DNA from: Bacteroidota bacterium | GTDB taxonomy: Bacteria; Bacteroidota; Bacteroidia; AKYH767-A; OLB10 | Direction: 5' to 3' | Assembly: GCA_016709725.1 (NCBI GenBank) | Contig: JADJMG010000027.1 | Location: 1 to 26,138 of the forward strand | Length of the DNA stretch: 26,138 nt | Shown: positions 7,301 through 17,600 of the stretch, piece by piece | Position numbering within the stretch: the first letter of the stretch is position 1 | How the letters are laid out: each line of letters starts with the position of its first letter | The notes under the pieces: model-generated | What the model saw: only the letters and a program-made list of their open reading frames with translations | Database searches by the model: none | What the model was told of the DNA's origin: nothing | Translations under genes and position numbers: made by a program

Positions 7301-10203
7301 CGTGTTCAAACTTGGTTTGATAATGATTTTCCTACGGGAAATAATTCCCTATTTAAAAAGTGTAGCAAAGGCGTAAACTTGAGAGGTGGAGTAAATATAG
7401 GAGGCGGAGCAATTAGATATAACAATATTTTCCCTTTTGAATATAACGATCCGGTTACCACATTTAATTTTGCAACTTTTACAATACCTGACATTGCAGG
7501 ATATAGAATTGATGCAATAAGTACTAAGTCTACGATTGTCAGATATGAAACCTCTGAGTTTAGCATTTTTAAATTACAATTATACTTCCAAGAGAACATT
7601 ACCAAATCCATTGACGCCACCTGTAAACTTGACGTATGATAGAATACAAGCAGCAACACCGAACGTTCTACCTGATAATAGTCCGTTAATAAGTGGTGAC
7701 GAATCTTTAGAAGCAGTTATCGCATATTCCATTTCCCCCATTTGTTCAGGAACTATTCCAGTCTCAGCTCCCATCTTGAATGGTAATACACAAATTAATT
7801 TTGCAAATGTGAATCAGGGAACTACCTGTTCATATTCGATACCAAATCTTCCTCCCTATCTAAAGTTGTATAATCCGCCTAGTCCAACAAATCCAAACTT
7901 CTTGAGGCCAAACCCTCAACTTTCAATTTCAGTATTAGGTTCCACTCAAAACGCAATGAGTAATACAGTGTCTTGGATAGTAAGTTTACAAAATGCAAGT
8001 ACTGATGTTGCTGAGTTAGCTTACATAAGACTTAACAATTCTCCACATATACAATTCACCATGGTGGAAAGTTGTCAAAACAATAATTGTTCAGGAACAT
8101 TAAATCAAATTAGCATCTCTAGCAACGGCTATTACAATTTGGGAAATATTAAAAATGATGGAGCACATTTCTACAAAATTACCGGAACATTTAACCCGTG
8201 TGTAATCCCTTACGATGCGAATTTTGAAGAAATTATTCCATTTGAATGGGGATATTTTTGCTCTCTATCAAATTTGAATGCAGCACCACCAACACCATGC
8301 ATTACTAATGTTGCAGAACTACGTGTTAAACAAGCTAGAGCTGAATTAAACAATTATACAACCGGTATTAACAACCCTACTTCCTATAATTCTTGTGGTA
8401 ATTACAATTTTACATCTTCCGTTCAGTCCTCAAACAATGGTGAAGTTTACGACTTCGATTTTGAGATTATTCTGTTTCCATTCATGGTATTGCAAAGTAA
8501 CTGGTCAGTTGAAATCATTCAAAACAATATTACAACAGCTACATACACCAATTCGAATAATCCGCACAATTTATCCTTCATTCAAATTTCAGGTACTAAT
8601 AATTGGGCAATGGATTTAAGTGCTTTGAATAATGAATTAGGAGCGAGCGCAAGCAACGGACTTTCATTAGGCAATCGTATTAACGTTACCTATGGTGTTG
8701 AATTAAAATGTGGTTATACTGGCCAATATCCTTCCACTTTATTTAATGGCATAAGTTTCTGTGGTGAATCCTTATCCACTAACTATCCAACCTATGGCTG
8801 GACGTATAATACTGATGGTTGCAACCCTGCATGTAACAACCCATGTGCACATGCACCTTATGGAACACCTGTAATTAATGGTAATCCAGGACATTCATGT
8901 GTTGGATCTTGTTACATATTAACATCGCCCCAACTTCCATGCGCTACTTTATACAATTGGACAGAGCTTAACAACATCAACAATCCAAGTTTGACCTTTG
9001 TCACCTTTACAGAATTTGGGAATCCAACAAATACCGGAAGAGCTATAACTACTACCTCCAATCAAGTACTGTATGTGTTCAACAACTTCCACCTGCAACT
9101 ATTTCTGGTTACAGAGTCTATCTAAGTCAAGGTAACACGTATGGCAATACTAATTTAACAAGCATTTGGATTCGAGGTATACTTGCAGGTCCACTATTTA
9201 CTGCAGGGCCAAAGGTTGTTTGTCCAGATGGTGTGTCATCTTGTACATACTCAGTACAAAATTCCGTTGGAGCCGAAATTTATGAATGGTCTGCTCCAGT
9301 AAATTCTATTATTAGTGCGAATGGTATTTCAGTAACTGCTCCAGCAACTTTGATTACTTCTTCAACAAGTGTTGATATTATTTTCCCAACTTCCTTCATT
9401 AATAATGGTTCAGTCTCCGTTTCTGCTGGATATCTTAATTGTGCATATCGATCGCCCGTATGGGATGTTCCTGGGGTAGCAGTAACAATTACCGGTCAAG
9501 GAACTTCAAATCCAAGTATAACTTTTCCGAGCAACTTCGGAACTGCGCATGTACAAGTAAGCGCTCACGATTGTCCTGCAGTTAATTTCGCAAATCTAAC
9601 AGGTTGTCACTCGAGCGGTTCGGTAATTGAATGTTTACAAGTAAAATCCGCACCTACAATTCAAGGAAATATCAGTGGTCCTACAAACCCATGCGTTTCA
9701 CAAACTTCTGTTAATTACTCTATAGTAAGTCAATGTAATACTGTTGCAACTTACGATTGGATAGTTATTCCTTCTAGTATGGGCACCGTTGTTAGTGGTC
9801 AAGGCACTGAGAATTGTAATGGCACCTTAGTCAAGCTGGCAATTGCTTCTGAAAGTAAAGCAACTAACAGTTGGAAATACAAACAAAAAACATATTCCGT
9901 TACAGTAGGGAATTGCAGAATTTCAGACTCCAATGAAAATAAATCTTTGTCGAATATTCAAATTTATCCTAATCCTAACGATGGTACTTTTAATGTCACC
10001 AATTGTGATGCGAATTGCCAATTGGAAATTTACAACAGTCTAGGTTTCAGAGTTGGGTACACGTTGGTGAAAAGTTCCGAAACAGTCAAAACTTAAAAGT
10101 AATAGTAATAGCCAAGGATTATTTATAATTAAGATAACTAATTCGGAGGAAACTTCATTTATAGATTTGAAATTATTAGGTGATCCATTAATTTCTGAAA
10201 TAA
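4378..10203 (+). CDS. Giant cysteine-rich T9SS-secreted protein, about 1,940 residues (frame-broken in this consensus)
   Basis: The start at 4378 carries a clear signal peptide (MRQKLFILILSFGLLFCS, cleavage near NVHA-IC). The sense path moves between frames near 5793, 5955, 7085, 7590, 9062 and 10089, without loss of protein-like sequence. I therefore treat it as one gene with consensus indels. A DUF11-like segment lies near 5300-5460 (WLYVIKNTGNAPAYDVDV), and PKD/Ig-like units are near 9480-9830 (VTITGQGTSNPSI, TYDWIVIPSSMGTVVSGQGT). Paired cysteines occur throughout. The C-terminus is a type A T9SS sorting domain: IQIYPNPNDGTFNV near 9960, LEIYNSLGFRV near 10023, GLFIIKI near 10118. It should be exported across the outer membrane and probably anchored or released at the cell surface. 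The exact stop is uncertain: I place it at 10201-10203, at the terminator; frame 0 would otherwise run to 10259. The middle 1,000 or more residues match no family that I know. Confidence 0.8.
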
Positions 10204-10233
10204 AAATGGCTGCAAGAAATTACAGCCATTTTT
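10202..10233 (+). terminator. Rho-independent terminator of the giant gene
   Basis: Arms AAAAATGGCTG (10202-10212) and CAGCCATTTTT (10223-10233) are perfectly complementary, with a 10-base loop in which further pairing is possible. T-rich sequence follows. It argues that the true stop codon lies at or just before 10203. Confidence 0.85.
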
Positions 10234-10585
10234 TATTAAATCAAGTCGGAGATGAATAGTTGTTAATGTTCCATTGTAAACGTTCACCCTACTTAGAATG
10301 CAACATCACTCTTTCCACATAAATCACCGGCACCTTATTCGCTATCATCATCTCATTATCGAGCAATAGCTATCAGGTGTAAAGAACGAAAACAATAACT
10401 AACTTTTCGAAAAATGGATACTTTAATCATCCACCAAAAGCCCATAAATCTAATTCACAATCATCTAAAATGATCCTTTACTAACCTTTTAAACCGGATA
10501 AATACTTAAAATAATAAATTGTCATTTTTAAAACAATATCAGCATACAACTGTTTTGTTAGATAATTCAAATAAAACTAATACAT
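10234..10585. other. Mostly non-coding stretch with a short minus-strand coding-like fragment
   Basis: The minus strand from about 10366 down to a TAG at 10289-10291 reads LDNEMMIANKVPVIYVERVM followed by LHSK. This looks protein-like but has no start and no family that I know; it may be the end of a decayed gene. The rest (10380-10585) is AT-rich and holds no gene that I can see; it should contain the promoter for the next cluster. Confidence 0.3.
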
Positions 10586-10747
10586 ATGTTTCAAAAAAAT
10601 TTACAATTGCAGATAAGCTTCTTTCTGGCTGCGATACTATCATTAATATTTTCGAAATACTCTACTTCCAGGGCCAAGGAAGATGGAACATTCATTCCAG
10701 TTTATGGTGCCTTCTATCTTGGCGTTTGGGATCTACATAAAAACTAA
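10586..10747 (+). CDS. Small membrane protein, 53 residues
   Basis: ATG at 10586, TAA at 10745-10747. The sequence begins MFQKNLQLQISFFLAAILSL and ends PVYGAFYLGVWDLHKN. There is one clear membrane helix (about residues 8-22) and a second hydrophobic patch (about 37-50), separated by a charged segment with RAKEDG. It leads a same-strand series ending in the cryptochrome gene, so it may be part of that light-associated operon. I do not recognise the family. Because the consensus here is error-prone, it could be one piece of a longer protein continuing into the ORF at 10762. Confidence 0.5.
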   Translation: MFQKNLQLQISFFLAAILSLIFSKYSTSRAKEDGTFIPVYGAFYLGVWDLHKN

Positions 10748-10761
10748 TTAACAGGACTAAA

Positions 10762-10869
10762 ATGATTGATCTCATCCCCTATTTTGCAGGGTTAATTACC
10801 TTGTTATTCGAGCTGGTTTCACCTGGCATTAAGAGAAGCGCAAAATTAAACCTGATTATTACTGATTAA
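10762..10869 (+). CDS. Small hydrophobic ORF, 35 residues
   Basis: ATG at 10762, TAA at 10867-10869. It starts MIDLIPYFAGLITLLFELVS and ends in a basic stretch (PGIKRSAKLN). One membrane helix is likely (residues 4-20). It starts 14 bases after the preceding small membrane ORF and may be its continuation, split by a stop. No family recognised. Confidence 0.4.
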   Translation: MIDLIPYFAGLITLLFELVSPGIKRSAKLNLIITD

Positions 10870-10966
10870 ACTTTGGAACCAAGTCTAAAGTAGAGGAAGA
10901 TAAAAAAAGGCTAAATTTTCAAAAAAATTGTCAATCGTAGTTTGAATAAACTAATGGTTGTATTTG

Positions 10967-10982
10967 TTGTTTATGCTAACAA
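10967..10982. promoter_or_regulatory. Candidate operator (near-palindrome) before the SDR/cryptochrome cluster
   Basis: TTGTTTA-TGC-TAACAA lies 14 bases before the ATG at 10996. If one A was dropped in the second half (TAAACAA), it would be a perfect 7-bp inverted repeat with a 3-base spacer. Light-associated gene sets of this kind are known to be controlled in other bacteria by MerR-type B12 photosensors (LitR/CarH) binding palindromes near the promoter. The link here is inference only; no such regulator is in the window. Confidence 0.3.
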
Positions 10983-10995
10983 ACAAGAGATAATC

Positions 10996-11678
10996 ATGTA
11001 AGCACTATTTAATCATCGGGGCACTGAAGCGGTATTGGTAAGAATTAGCCAAGCAGCTTAGCGATGAAGGAAAACAAGTAATAGGAACCTATCATAAAAA
11101 CGAACCTGCGAACGAAATTCCAAGTATTCAGTTTCATCATTTAAATGTGCTGGAAGAAGAGCTCAACCTCGATTTTTTACCTGAAGAGTTGGCAGGATTT
11201 GTCTATTGCCCTGGCAGTATAAATCTCAAACCCTTTGAGAGAATAAAACCTGTGGATTTTGAATTAGATTTTAAACTGCAAGTGAGCGGTGCCATTAAAA
11301 TCCTACAATTAGTTTTACCGAGACTAAAAAATCAGCCAATGCATCCATTGTTCTATTTCTACAGTGGCGGTACAACTAGGCTTACCGTTTCACTCGCAAG
11401 TATCCACTTCCAAGGCGCCAATGAAGGACTTACCAAAGCACTCGCGGCAGAATATGCTCCTACCATTCGAGTAAATTGTATTGCACCTTCGCTATCCGAT
11501 ACTCCCCTCGCATCTTTATTAAACACTGAGCCCAAAAAGAAGCGAATGCAATTCGTCATCCACTTAAAAGAATTGGCAACCCTGAGGACATCGCCAATAT
11601 GGCTTTGTTTTACTTTCCGAAAAGTCAAGCTGGATCACAGAGCACGTTGATGGTGGCATGTCATCACTAAAAGGATAA
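10996..11678 (+). CDS. Short-chain dehydrogenase/reductase (SDR) of the cryptochrome cluster
   Basis: About 228 codons, with several indels. The start region (10996-11060) is garbled, but ATCATCGGGGCACTG...GGTATTGGTAA...GAATTAGCC fits the Rossmann motif IIGGTGGIGKELA. From 11058 the sense is clean: QLSDEGKQVIGTYHKNEPAN, LPEELAGFVYCPGSINLKPF (the NAG-like SDR position reads PGS), VLPRLKN, then ALAAEYAPTIRVNCIAPSLS. The usual end is GNPEDIANMALF...VDGGMSSLKG, with stop TAA 11676-11678. The catalytic Tyr/Lys region (about 11395-11430) is damaged in the consensus. It is an NAD(P)-dependent oxidoreductase of unknown substrate. In flavobacteria this SDR is often found beside TIGR03643, DUF2256 and cryptochrome genes, as here. 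Confidence 0.85.
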
Positions 11679-11705
11679 TCAAAACGCGATAAAAATCTCA
11701 TCCAC

Positions 11706-11957
11706 ATGTCCGAAAATAATTCCCAGTTATCCGGGATTATGCTACGAACAGAATCATTGAAATTGCTGGGAAGATAGGAACTCTCTTTGAAGCCATTAAG
11801 TTCCAATTTGGTTTTTCAGAGGCCCATGGTAACCGCCTTGATGAGAAATGAATTAAAACGAAACAGTTTTTTAATTTATGGAGAAAAGAGTAAATAGTGG
11901 TGTCAGCAAGAAGCACGAAAAAAAATGCGAGACTTGAATATAACTCGTTTTAAATGA
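11706..11957 (+). CDS. TIGR03643 / DUF2805 family protein
   Basis: ATG at 11706 (MSENNSQLS), TGA at 11955-11957, about 83 residues, normal for the family. Reading through two indels gives RIIEIA-WEDR, FEAIKFQFGFSEA, ALMRNELKR, and NSGVSKKH, the core signature of this small helical family (typical: WEDRTPFEAI...LMR.ELK...F..WRKRV). A helix-turn-helix-like fold is suspected for the family but its role is unknown. It starts 28 bases after the SDR stop, so co-transcription is likely. Family members are conserved companions of cryptochrome/photolyase genes in marine bacteria. Confidence 0.85.
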
Positions 11958-11967
11958 ACCGACAAAA

Positions 11968-12171
11968 TTACATTTTCATTGAATAAAATAAGTAAGCGCT
12001 AAATAGAACCACAATTTCCCACAGTCCATAAATCACTAATACAAAAAAATGAACAGATTGATCCAGTTTTACAGAGAAAAAATTGATGAAGTAACCTGAG
12101 ATTAGATAGATAATAATGCAGTGGACTACATCCATCATTCTTTGCTTTCTGGAAAAGAGTTGAAAAGTCAT
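11968..12171 (-). CDS. Possible small membrane protein on the opposite strand
   Basis: A minus-strand frame is open for about 255 bases (12222-11968), which is notable where other frames break every 50-150 bases. An internal ATG gives 67 residues, MTFQLFSRKQ... . It has two hydrophobic segments (VVHCIIIYLISGYFINFF and FFVLVIYGLWEIVVLFSAYL) separated by a charged loop. It sits between two plus-strand genes of the light cluster, in a gap of about 230 bases where the plus strand shows no recognisable protein. No family recognised; it could also be chance. Confidence 0.3.
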   Translation of the reverse strand: MTFQLFSRKQRMMDVVHCIIIYLISGYFINFFSVKLDQSVHFFVLVIYGLWEIVVLFSAYLFYSMKM

Positions 12172-12192
12172 AATCCTACAACAAGAACATAA

Positions 12193-12797
12193 ATGATTAT
12201 TCGAAAACAAGAAATAGAGCAATTAGAAAAGCGCTACCGAACAACATTCATAAATTCATTGGCTGGTTTCGTCAAGCTGTTTTAGTGGGCACAAAGTCTA
12301 TAGATGGCAGTACAAATTTGGCCATATTTGGAATTCCCCTCCTTCATTTAGGAGCAAGCCCGGCCTTGTTTGGTTTAATTAGCAGACCAGACACTGTACA
12401 ACGAGACACTTTGCAAAATATAATCAAGACAAAGAATACACTTTAAATTTTTATCAAGGCAAAACAAAAAGCACATCAAACATCTGCTCGATATGACATT
12501 GGCATTTCTGAATTTTGAAAAGCGGGTTTCGATGAACTCTATCTTCCAGGTTGTCATGCGCCTTTTTGTAAAAGATGCGTTGTAAAAATTGCCATGAAAT
12601 TAGAGGAATGTATTCCCATCACTTTAAATGATACCATCCTTATTATCGGAAGTGTTATGCAAATTGAGTTAGATGATAAAATGTTAAGTGAAGATGGATT
12701 TGTAAACTTAACATCATCCGAGGTTTTAATTAGTCAAGGTTTAGACGCTTACTTCACTTCACAAGAAATAGGTCGTTTGCCCTATGCAAAACCTTAA
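12193..12797 (+). CDS. Flavin reductase family protein (FMN-binding split barrel)
   Basis: About 200 codons with several frame changes. ATG at 12193 (MIIRKQEIEQLEKRYRTTFI); the FMN-binding core reads NSLAGF, then LVGTKSIDGSTNLAIFGIPL, LHLGASPALFGLISRPDTVQ and RDTLQNI. These match the SxxGFK...GTxxxxGxTNLAxFxSxxHIGxxPPLxGFxxRPxxxxRHTLxN pattern of this group. The second half reads AHQTSARYD, FDELYLPGCHAPFVKDA, and from 12594 is clean to TAA 12795-12797. Members bind FMN and use NAD(P)H to reduce flavin or act as related oxidoreductases. Located before a flavin-dependent cryptochrome, it could supply or recycle reduced flavin; that is inference. Confidence 0.85.
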
Positions 12798-12827
12798 GTG
12801 CAAAACTGAATCATTCGTCAAGTCCAA

Positions 12828-12983
12828 GTGAAAAATATTAAAAAGAATTTTACCACAGCGAATCTGTAGCGTATGCAACCGACCATTTACCTGGAGAAAA
12901 AAATGGGGAAAAAAGTATAGGAGCAGGTTAAATACCGCAGTGACCATTGTAGAATGAATAAAATCAAGAAACAAAAAATATAG
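12828..12983 (+). CDS. DUF2256 zinc-ribbon-like small protein
   Basis: About 50 residues. Reads (M)KNIKKNFTTA...ICSVCNRPFTWRKKWGK, then after an indel EQVKYRSDHCRMNK, with TAG at 12981-12983. The CxxC...PFxWRKKW...Y-C-S-xxCR signature defines DUF2256. The third cysteine reads Arg here (CGC for TGC), probably a consensus error. A GTG at 12828 serves as the start in this reading; the true start may be an ATG lost by error. Function unknown; probably binds one metal ion through four cysteines. It is a strict neighbour of photolyase/cryptochrome genes in many marine bacteria, and here it touches the next gene. Confidence 0.85.
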
Positions 12984-12984
12984 G

Positions 12985-14460
12985 CATCTTATTTCCGCAT
13001 CAACTTTTTTGAAAAAGAATATTCTGTTAACAACTTGCAGTACTATATTTATCTCGTTGAAGGAATCACCCTTTTAGGCAATACCATTTTCATAAGCGGA
13101 AGCTTGCTTTTTTCACAGAGCGAGTATGAAATTTTACGAACTGTATTTGCAATCAAAAAAATGGAAGTCGTATATATTGAGGCGATGGACGATTTAGCTT
13201 TGATATAAGAAACACTCTACCCTATTTGAAAGCTAAGGCAATACTACTTTTGAATACATAGACACCACTGATTTTGCGGCCTTGAGCAACGATTAAACAT
13301 TACATCAAAAGGTACGGTATAGAGAAAATAAAAATCAACACCTCTATTTATAAATTCATCGGAAGAAATTATTGAATATTTTTCTGATAAGAAAAAAATG
13401 TTTCCAAACGGATTTCTACAAACATCACGCAAAACTAGAAATATTCTGTTAGAAAAAGTAAAAGCGCACTATTGGCGGAAAATTGACTTTTGATGACGAG
13501 AATCGTTTAAAATATCCAAAAGGAAAAATCCACCCAAACTTTTTTTTGTAAGGAAACCCGACACTTCCACCACAGAGGCCATTGAATATGACAATTAAAG
13601 CACTTTCTCCTAGGTAACTACGGATGGTTAAACAATGGATTTTATTTATCCAACTAATTTTGTTGACAGTAAAACCTGGCTGCAAACCTTTTAAAGAAGA
13701 TTTTCAAAAAGGTTTAGTCTACAAGATGCTGTTGTTTCAAAAGAAAATTTCCATCTCTCACCAGGGGTTTTAACACCCATGTTAAATGTGGGTCTGCTTA
13801 CACCTCAATTTATAATTGATGAAGCCTTGCATTACGCATCCAATCATCAAGTAACACTTAACTCCTTGCAAGGTTTTATTGGCAGATTATGGGATGGCGA
13901 GAATTTTTCCAAAAACGGTTATGGAAATAAAAGGTTCGGGAGGCGCGAACAAAGAACTATTGGAATTTGCACTTGAAAATACCTCCTGCATTCTGGACTG
14001 GCACCACGGGAACTGAGCCCATCAGTGCACCATAAAAAAGTTTAAAAACTGGATATTTTTCACCATATAGAAAAGGTTAATGGTGCTGGGCAAACTTTAT
14101 GCTTTTATGCGAATTTGATCCTGATGAAGTACTTATATCGTTGGTTTATGGAACTATTCATAGATTCTGATTACTTGGGAGATACCCAACATTTAGCATG
14201 AGTGGTTGCTGATGGTGGACCCATGGCTACCAAACCCTATATAAGCGGAATAATTACTTCAAGAAATGAGTGACTATAAAAGGGAGATTAGGGAACCTGC
14301 TTTAGGATGGATTATTTTGGAGATTTTATGCATACACACGAAATTTCTCTACAAAATCCAGACTAGAATGTTTTGCGGACATATTTGATAAAATGCCTCT
14401 AGAAAAAAAAAAAAAATCACATTTAGATAGCTTCCAAATTTCTTGAATCCTTTAGAAACT
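12985..14460 (+). CDS. Cryptochrome / deoxyribodipyrimidine photolyase-related protein (DPRP family)
   Basis: About 490 codons, the family length, with more than ten indels. Landmarks in order: ILFPHQLF (N-terminal Rossmann strand, 12986); YLVEG (13052); FEYIDTTDFA (about 13250); SEEIIEYFSDKKKMF (13360-13400); TFDDENRLKYPKGK (13486-13527); IYPTNFVDSKTWLQTF (13643-13690); TPMLNVGLLTPQFIIDEALH (13768-13830). Then FIGRLWDG..., IPPAFWTGTTG (13980), KPYISG and MSDYK (14230-14275), and FMHTHR near 14325. These are the FAD-binding-domain signatures of the DPRP/PhrB-like group, which binds FAD plus an Fe-S cluster in characterised members and repairs UV lesions or senses light. The exact start and stop are uncertain. 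It is the last gene of the plus-strand cluster. Confidence 0.9.
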
Positions 14461-14609
14461 TACCAATAATTCGAACACAATATACCTGGAGTTGGTATCA
14501 ACAAATCTGATTGGGCTAAAAAAAAACTTTCCTTTCAATTTATTGCTTTGACTCATCTACAAGGATCATTCGGAACAATCAATTGAAGAAAGATAATTTT
14601 TAATGGAAA

Positions 14610-17600
14610 TCAACCTAAAAATAATTTCTGTCTGATTTCACCATCTTCACTTAAAATAACATATACAATTGTGAGCCAATCCATCTAAAGAAATAATCAT
14701 TTCATTAGTTCCTGCCGCCATCATCATTGATCTTACTTGCTTTCCTTCTAATGAATAGATTGTATTAAACTGGCGGCTTTAGTAGTTTTGATTCAATTTG
14801 CTAATTTTGTTTGCTGGTTAGCAGGATTAGGAGAGCAAGGAAAACTAGATTATTCCCCGCCAGATCATCAATCCTAACACCAACCGTAATATTTACACCA
14901 AAAGATACTTAGCCCGACAAGCCAACCCGTTAATCGACATGAACAATGTATGCCTGTTAGCTTCGTAAAACACTTGATTAGGATTTCTGCAAAGTACAGT
15001 TGAACCATCACCAAATCCCACAACCAACTTGTTGCCGACCTGGAAAGAGGAATCTGAAAATGCAACAGAATTTCCAATTACTGAAAACAAAATTGGAAAT
15101 AACAAATGTGCTTAACTTCACAACAGTATCGATAGTAGAGATACAGTGTGAATTACGCAAAACTCTGATATCATAAAAGTAATAATAATATGTTGCAGAC
15201 CTTAGTAGAAGAGGAACTATTAATGGTCATGAAATTAGGTACTGTACTCCAGGATAACTTGCACCAGAATTATTACGACCTAAATTGGAAGTGTTTGTAC
15301 CGAAATTATAATCACCGTAGCTGGCACCATCAGATCCAACGAACTCTTGTATTCCATCCACTCAGTTCACCGTAACAGAGTCTACGCTCCTACCTACTGG
15401 CGCAACACAACCTTACTGGCGTTTACACCACTGGCGGTATATCTTTCGTGGCCCGCACCATTGGCATCTACCCAAGCAGAGCATTTTCTAAACCTTTATT
15501 AGCTGTGAAATTTATGCACCATGAAAACCAGATGCATTATATCTCTCTTACCCAAAACTTCGGATTTAGAGGGCCAACAAATCAATCGGAGTGCCTACTA
15601 AATTCTCCCACATAAAATGTTTACCGGAGAAGTTACGTTTGGTACCGTGAACGAAGTGTTCCACATTAACATATTGTTAAGTGTTTCTCCATTGTGCTAC
15701 ACGGTTCAACCGTACTTATAAATGCAGTATCACCCGCACAAACGCACATCTGTTCGTAATAGGGTTTGGTAGATTAATACTTGTTACGTGATGAAATCAC
15801 TCTCAGTGTATTCGTAACAAAGAACCGTACATTGTAAACACCACTTGATGTAATGTATGAGCTGGATTTTGCAACGTTGACGGTATCGTCACCAAACTTC
15901 CAGCCAAGATTGAGGAACATTCAAACTACTGTCCGTAAACCAATATTAGCGCAGGTGAAAAGCTTACTTGCCGTAAAGGCAGCCAGCGGTGCTGTTATAG
16001 TTTGACAAAAAGGTGAATATCAAATGCTTCCGTTTGATCGAACGACTCAAAGAACTTCCTTTGACTTTGCACTGTAACCAAACCTCTAAGCCCTGCAAAT
16101 ATACCCAAATAAGACACTTGTGAATTCCACCGTATAGGAGTTTGGTCTGCAAGTATAATTTCATCGCGTCCATCGATCATTCCTGGTTCACACGGTTGCA
16201 CTCTTAACCTCTTTTCGATGACCAATTTCATCTGCAATATTATTACCACCTGTTCCACTGTAAAATCTCAGGATCAGAGTGCCACCATATTGATCAATGA
16301 GCGCCCATGTTAATCCCAAAGTGGGCGAAAATAAAACCAACACCAGCGGTTCTGAAAACTGGGACCAGTGTTATTTGAAGGCCAGCAGGTATAATTGTTA
16401 TTAATAGCAAAGTTTGCAGGTATACGCAGGCGTATTCCGTTATTGCTGTAGGGCTCATCAACGCAAAAGTACCCACACCTACGAACATTCTACCTTGGTC
16501 TCCGGATTCTAACGTCATCATCAAAACCAAACCAATCACCCTATCCTTCACCACTTTGCTCAAGCATTGTTCCAAACAATTAGAGCTGAAGCCGGCTCTC
16601 CCGTTAGTCTTGGTTGATATCCCGAGTCCGTACCATGTGCAATGATAACGTTATCAAACTTCATCCCTTTCATTTCCGACGTTCCACTCACCATCACCGA
16701 TAGAACCAGATACCAAGACTAAAAGATTTTGGGAGTTATAAGGTTTCATCTGCTTGCAAAATCATTATTGACGGAATCGCCCGGTTACCGTTGCACTGGC
16801 GCCGGCCTACTTGAATAGGAGCCCAGTTTTTCATACCGTTAACAATAATCACAACTAGGCACTTTCATTTTGCGCAGCTTTCTGTTTTGATGTGTAGGTA
16901 TGCGTCCCTCTCATCAATGGCTTATAATTTTATTCTTGCAAGTTGTGCATCATTAACAATGGATCAACCATCGGTTATTGGCACTGCATTATCTTCGAGT
17001 AAAACAACGTCTAGTTGTAATCAAAACAACGCGTGCTTGCAACTAAAATCCGACATCTGTAGTAAGTTAATCAAGCAACACCGGTGATTATCTTCTTGGA
17101 GGAAACCACTTCCGCTGTTGGGCTGTTCACAAACACATTTGATTCTGATTCGAGCCATCGGCTGGTACAAAGTCTGCAATGTATTATTGGTTCTCCACCA
17201 TCTTACGTTTGCGCAAACGTTCCATCCGCGATTCCATTTACCATTCCGCAATTATTAACTCCGGAAAATTTCCGCCTACTTCATTTCAAATCCATGTTGA
17301 TACCAAACACGTGTATCGCGCTATTCATGTAAAACAAATTTGTAATTGCTGGATTGATAAGTAGTGTACTTGATCTATCGTAAGGAAATTAAAATGTTAA
17401 TGCGGGTCCACCAGTCTGTTGTGCTTACAGAAGATCGTCGTCATCCCATCTTCATACGCAAAATACATTATTTTCGAGTGATGGTGCATATCAGGATGCA
17501 ACGATACCACTCGGTACGATGCCAACCTTAAGTGGCGAAGAAAGAGGGTCGGTTGGATCCACGGCAGTCGATGGCGCACCATGACTAGACTCTCCCCACT

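Noticed and set aside
4378..10203. Programmed frameshifting to explain the six frame changes in the giant gene
   Set aside because: The sites share no slippery motif and both shift directions occur; consensus indels explain them better.
10519..10740. 73-codon ORF overlapping the small membrane ORF
   Set aside because: The 10586 frame has an ATG and a clear membrane helix; the other frame is of poor composition.
16294..16575. 93-codon minus-strand ORF that looks like a membrane protein
   Set aside because: The neighbouring minus frame reads as the secreted PKD protein (IPANFAINNNYTCWPSNN), so the hydrophobic frame is a shadow.
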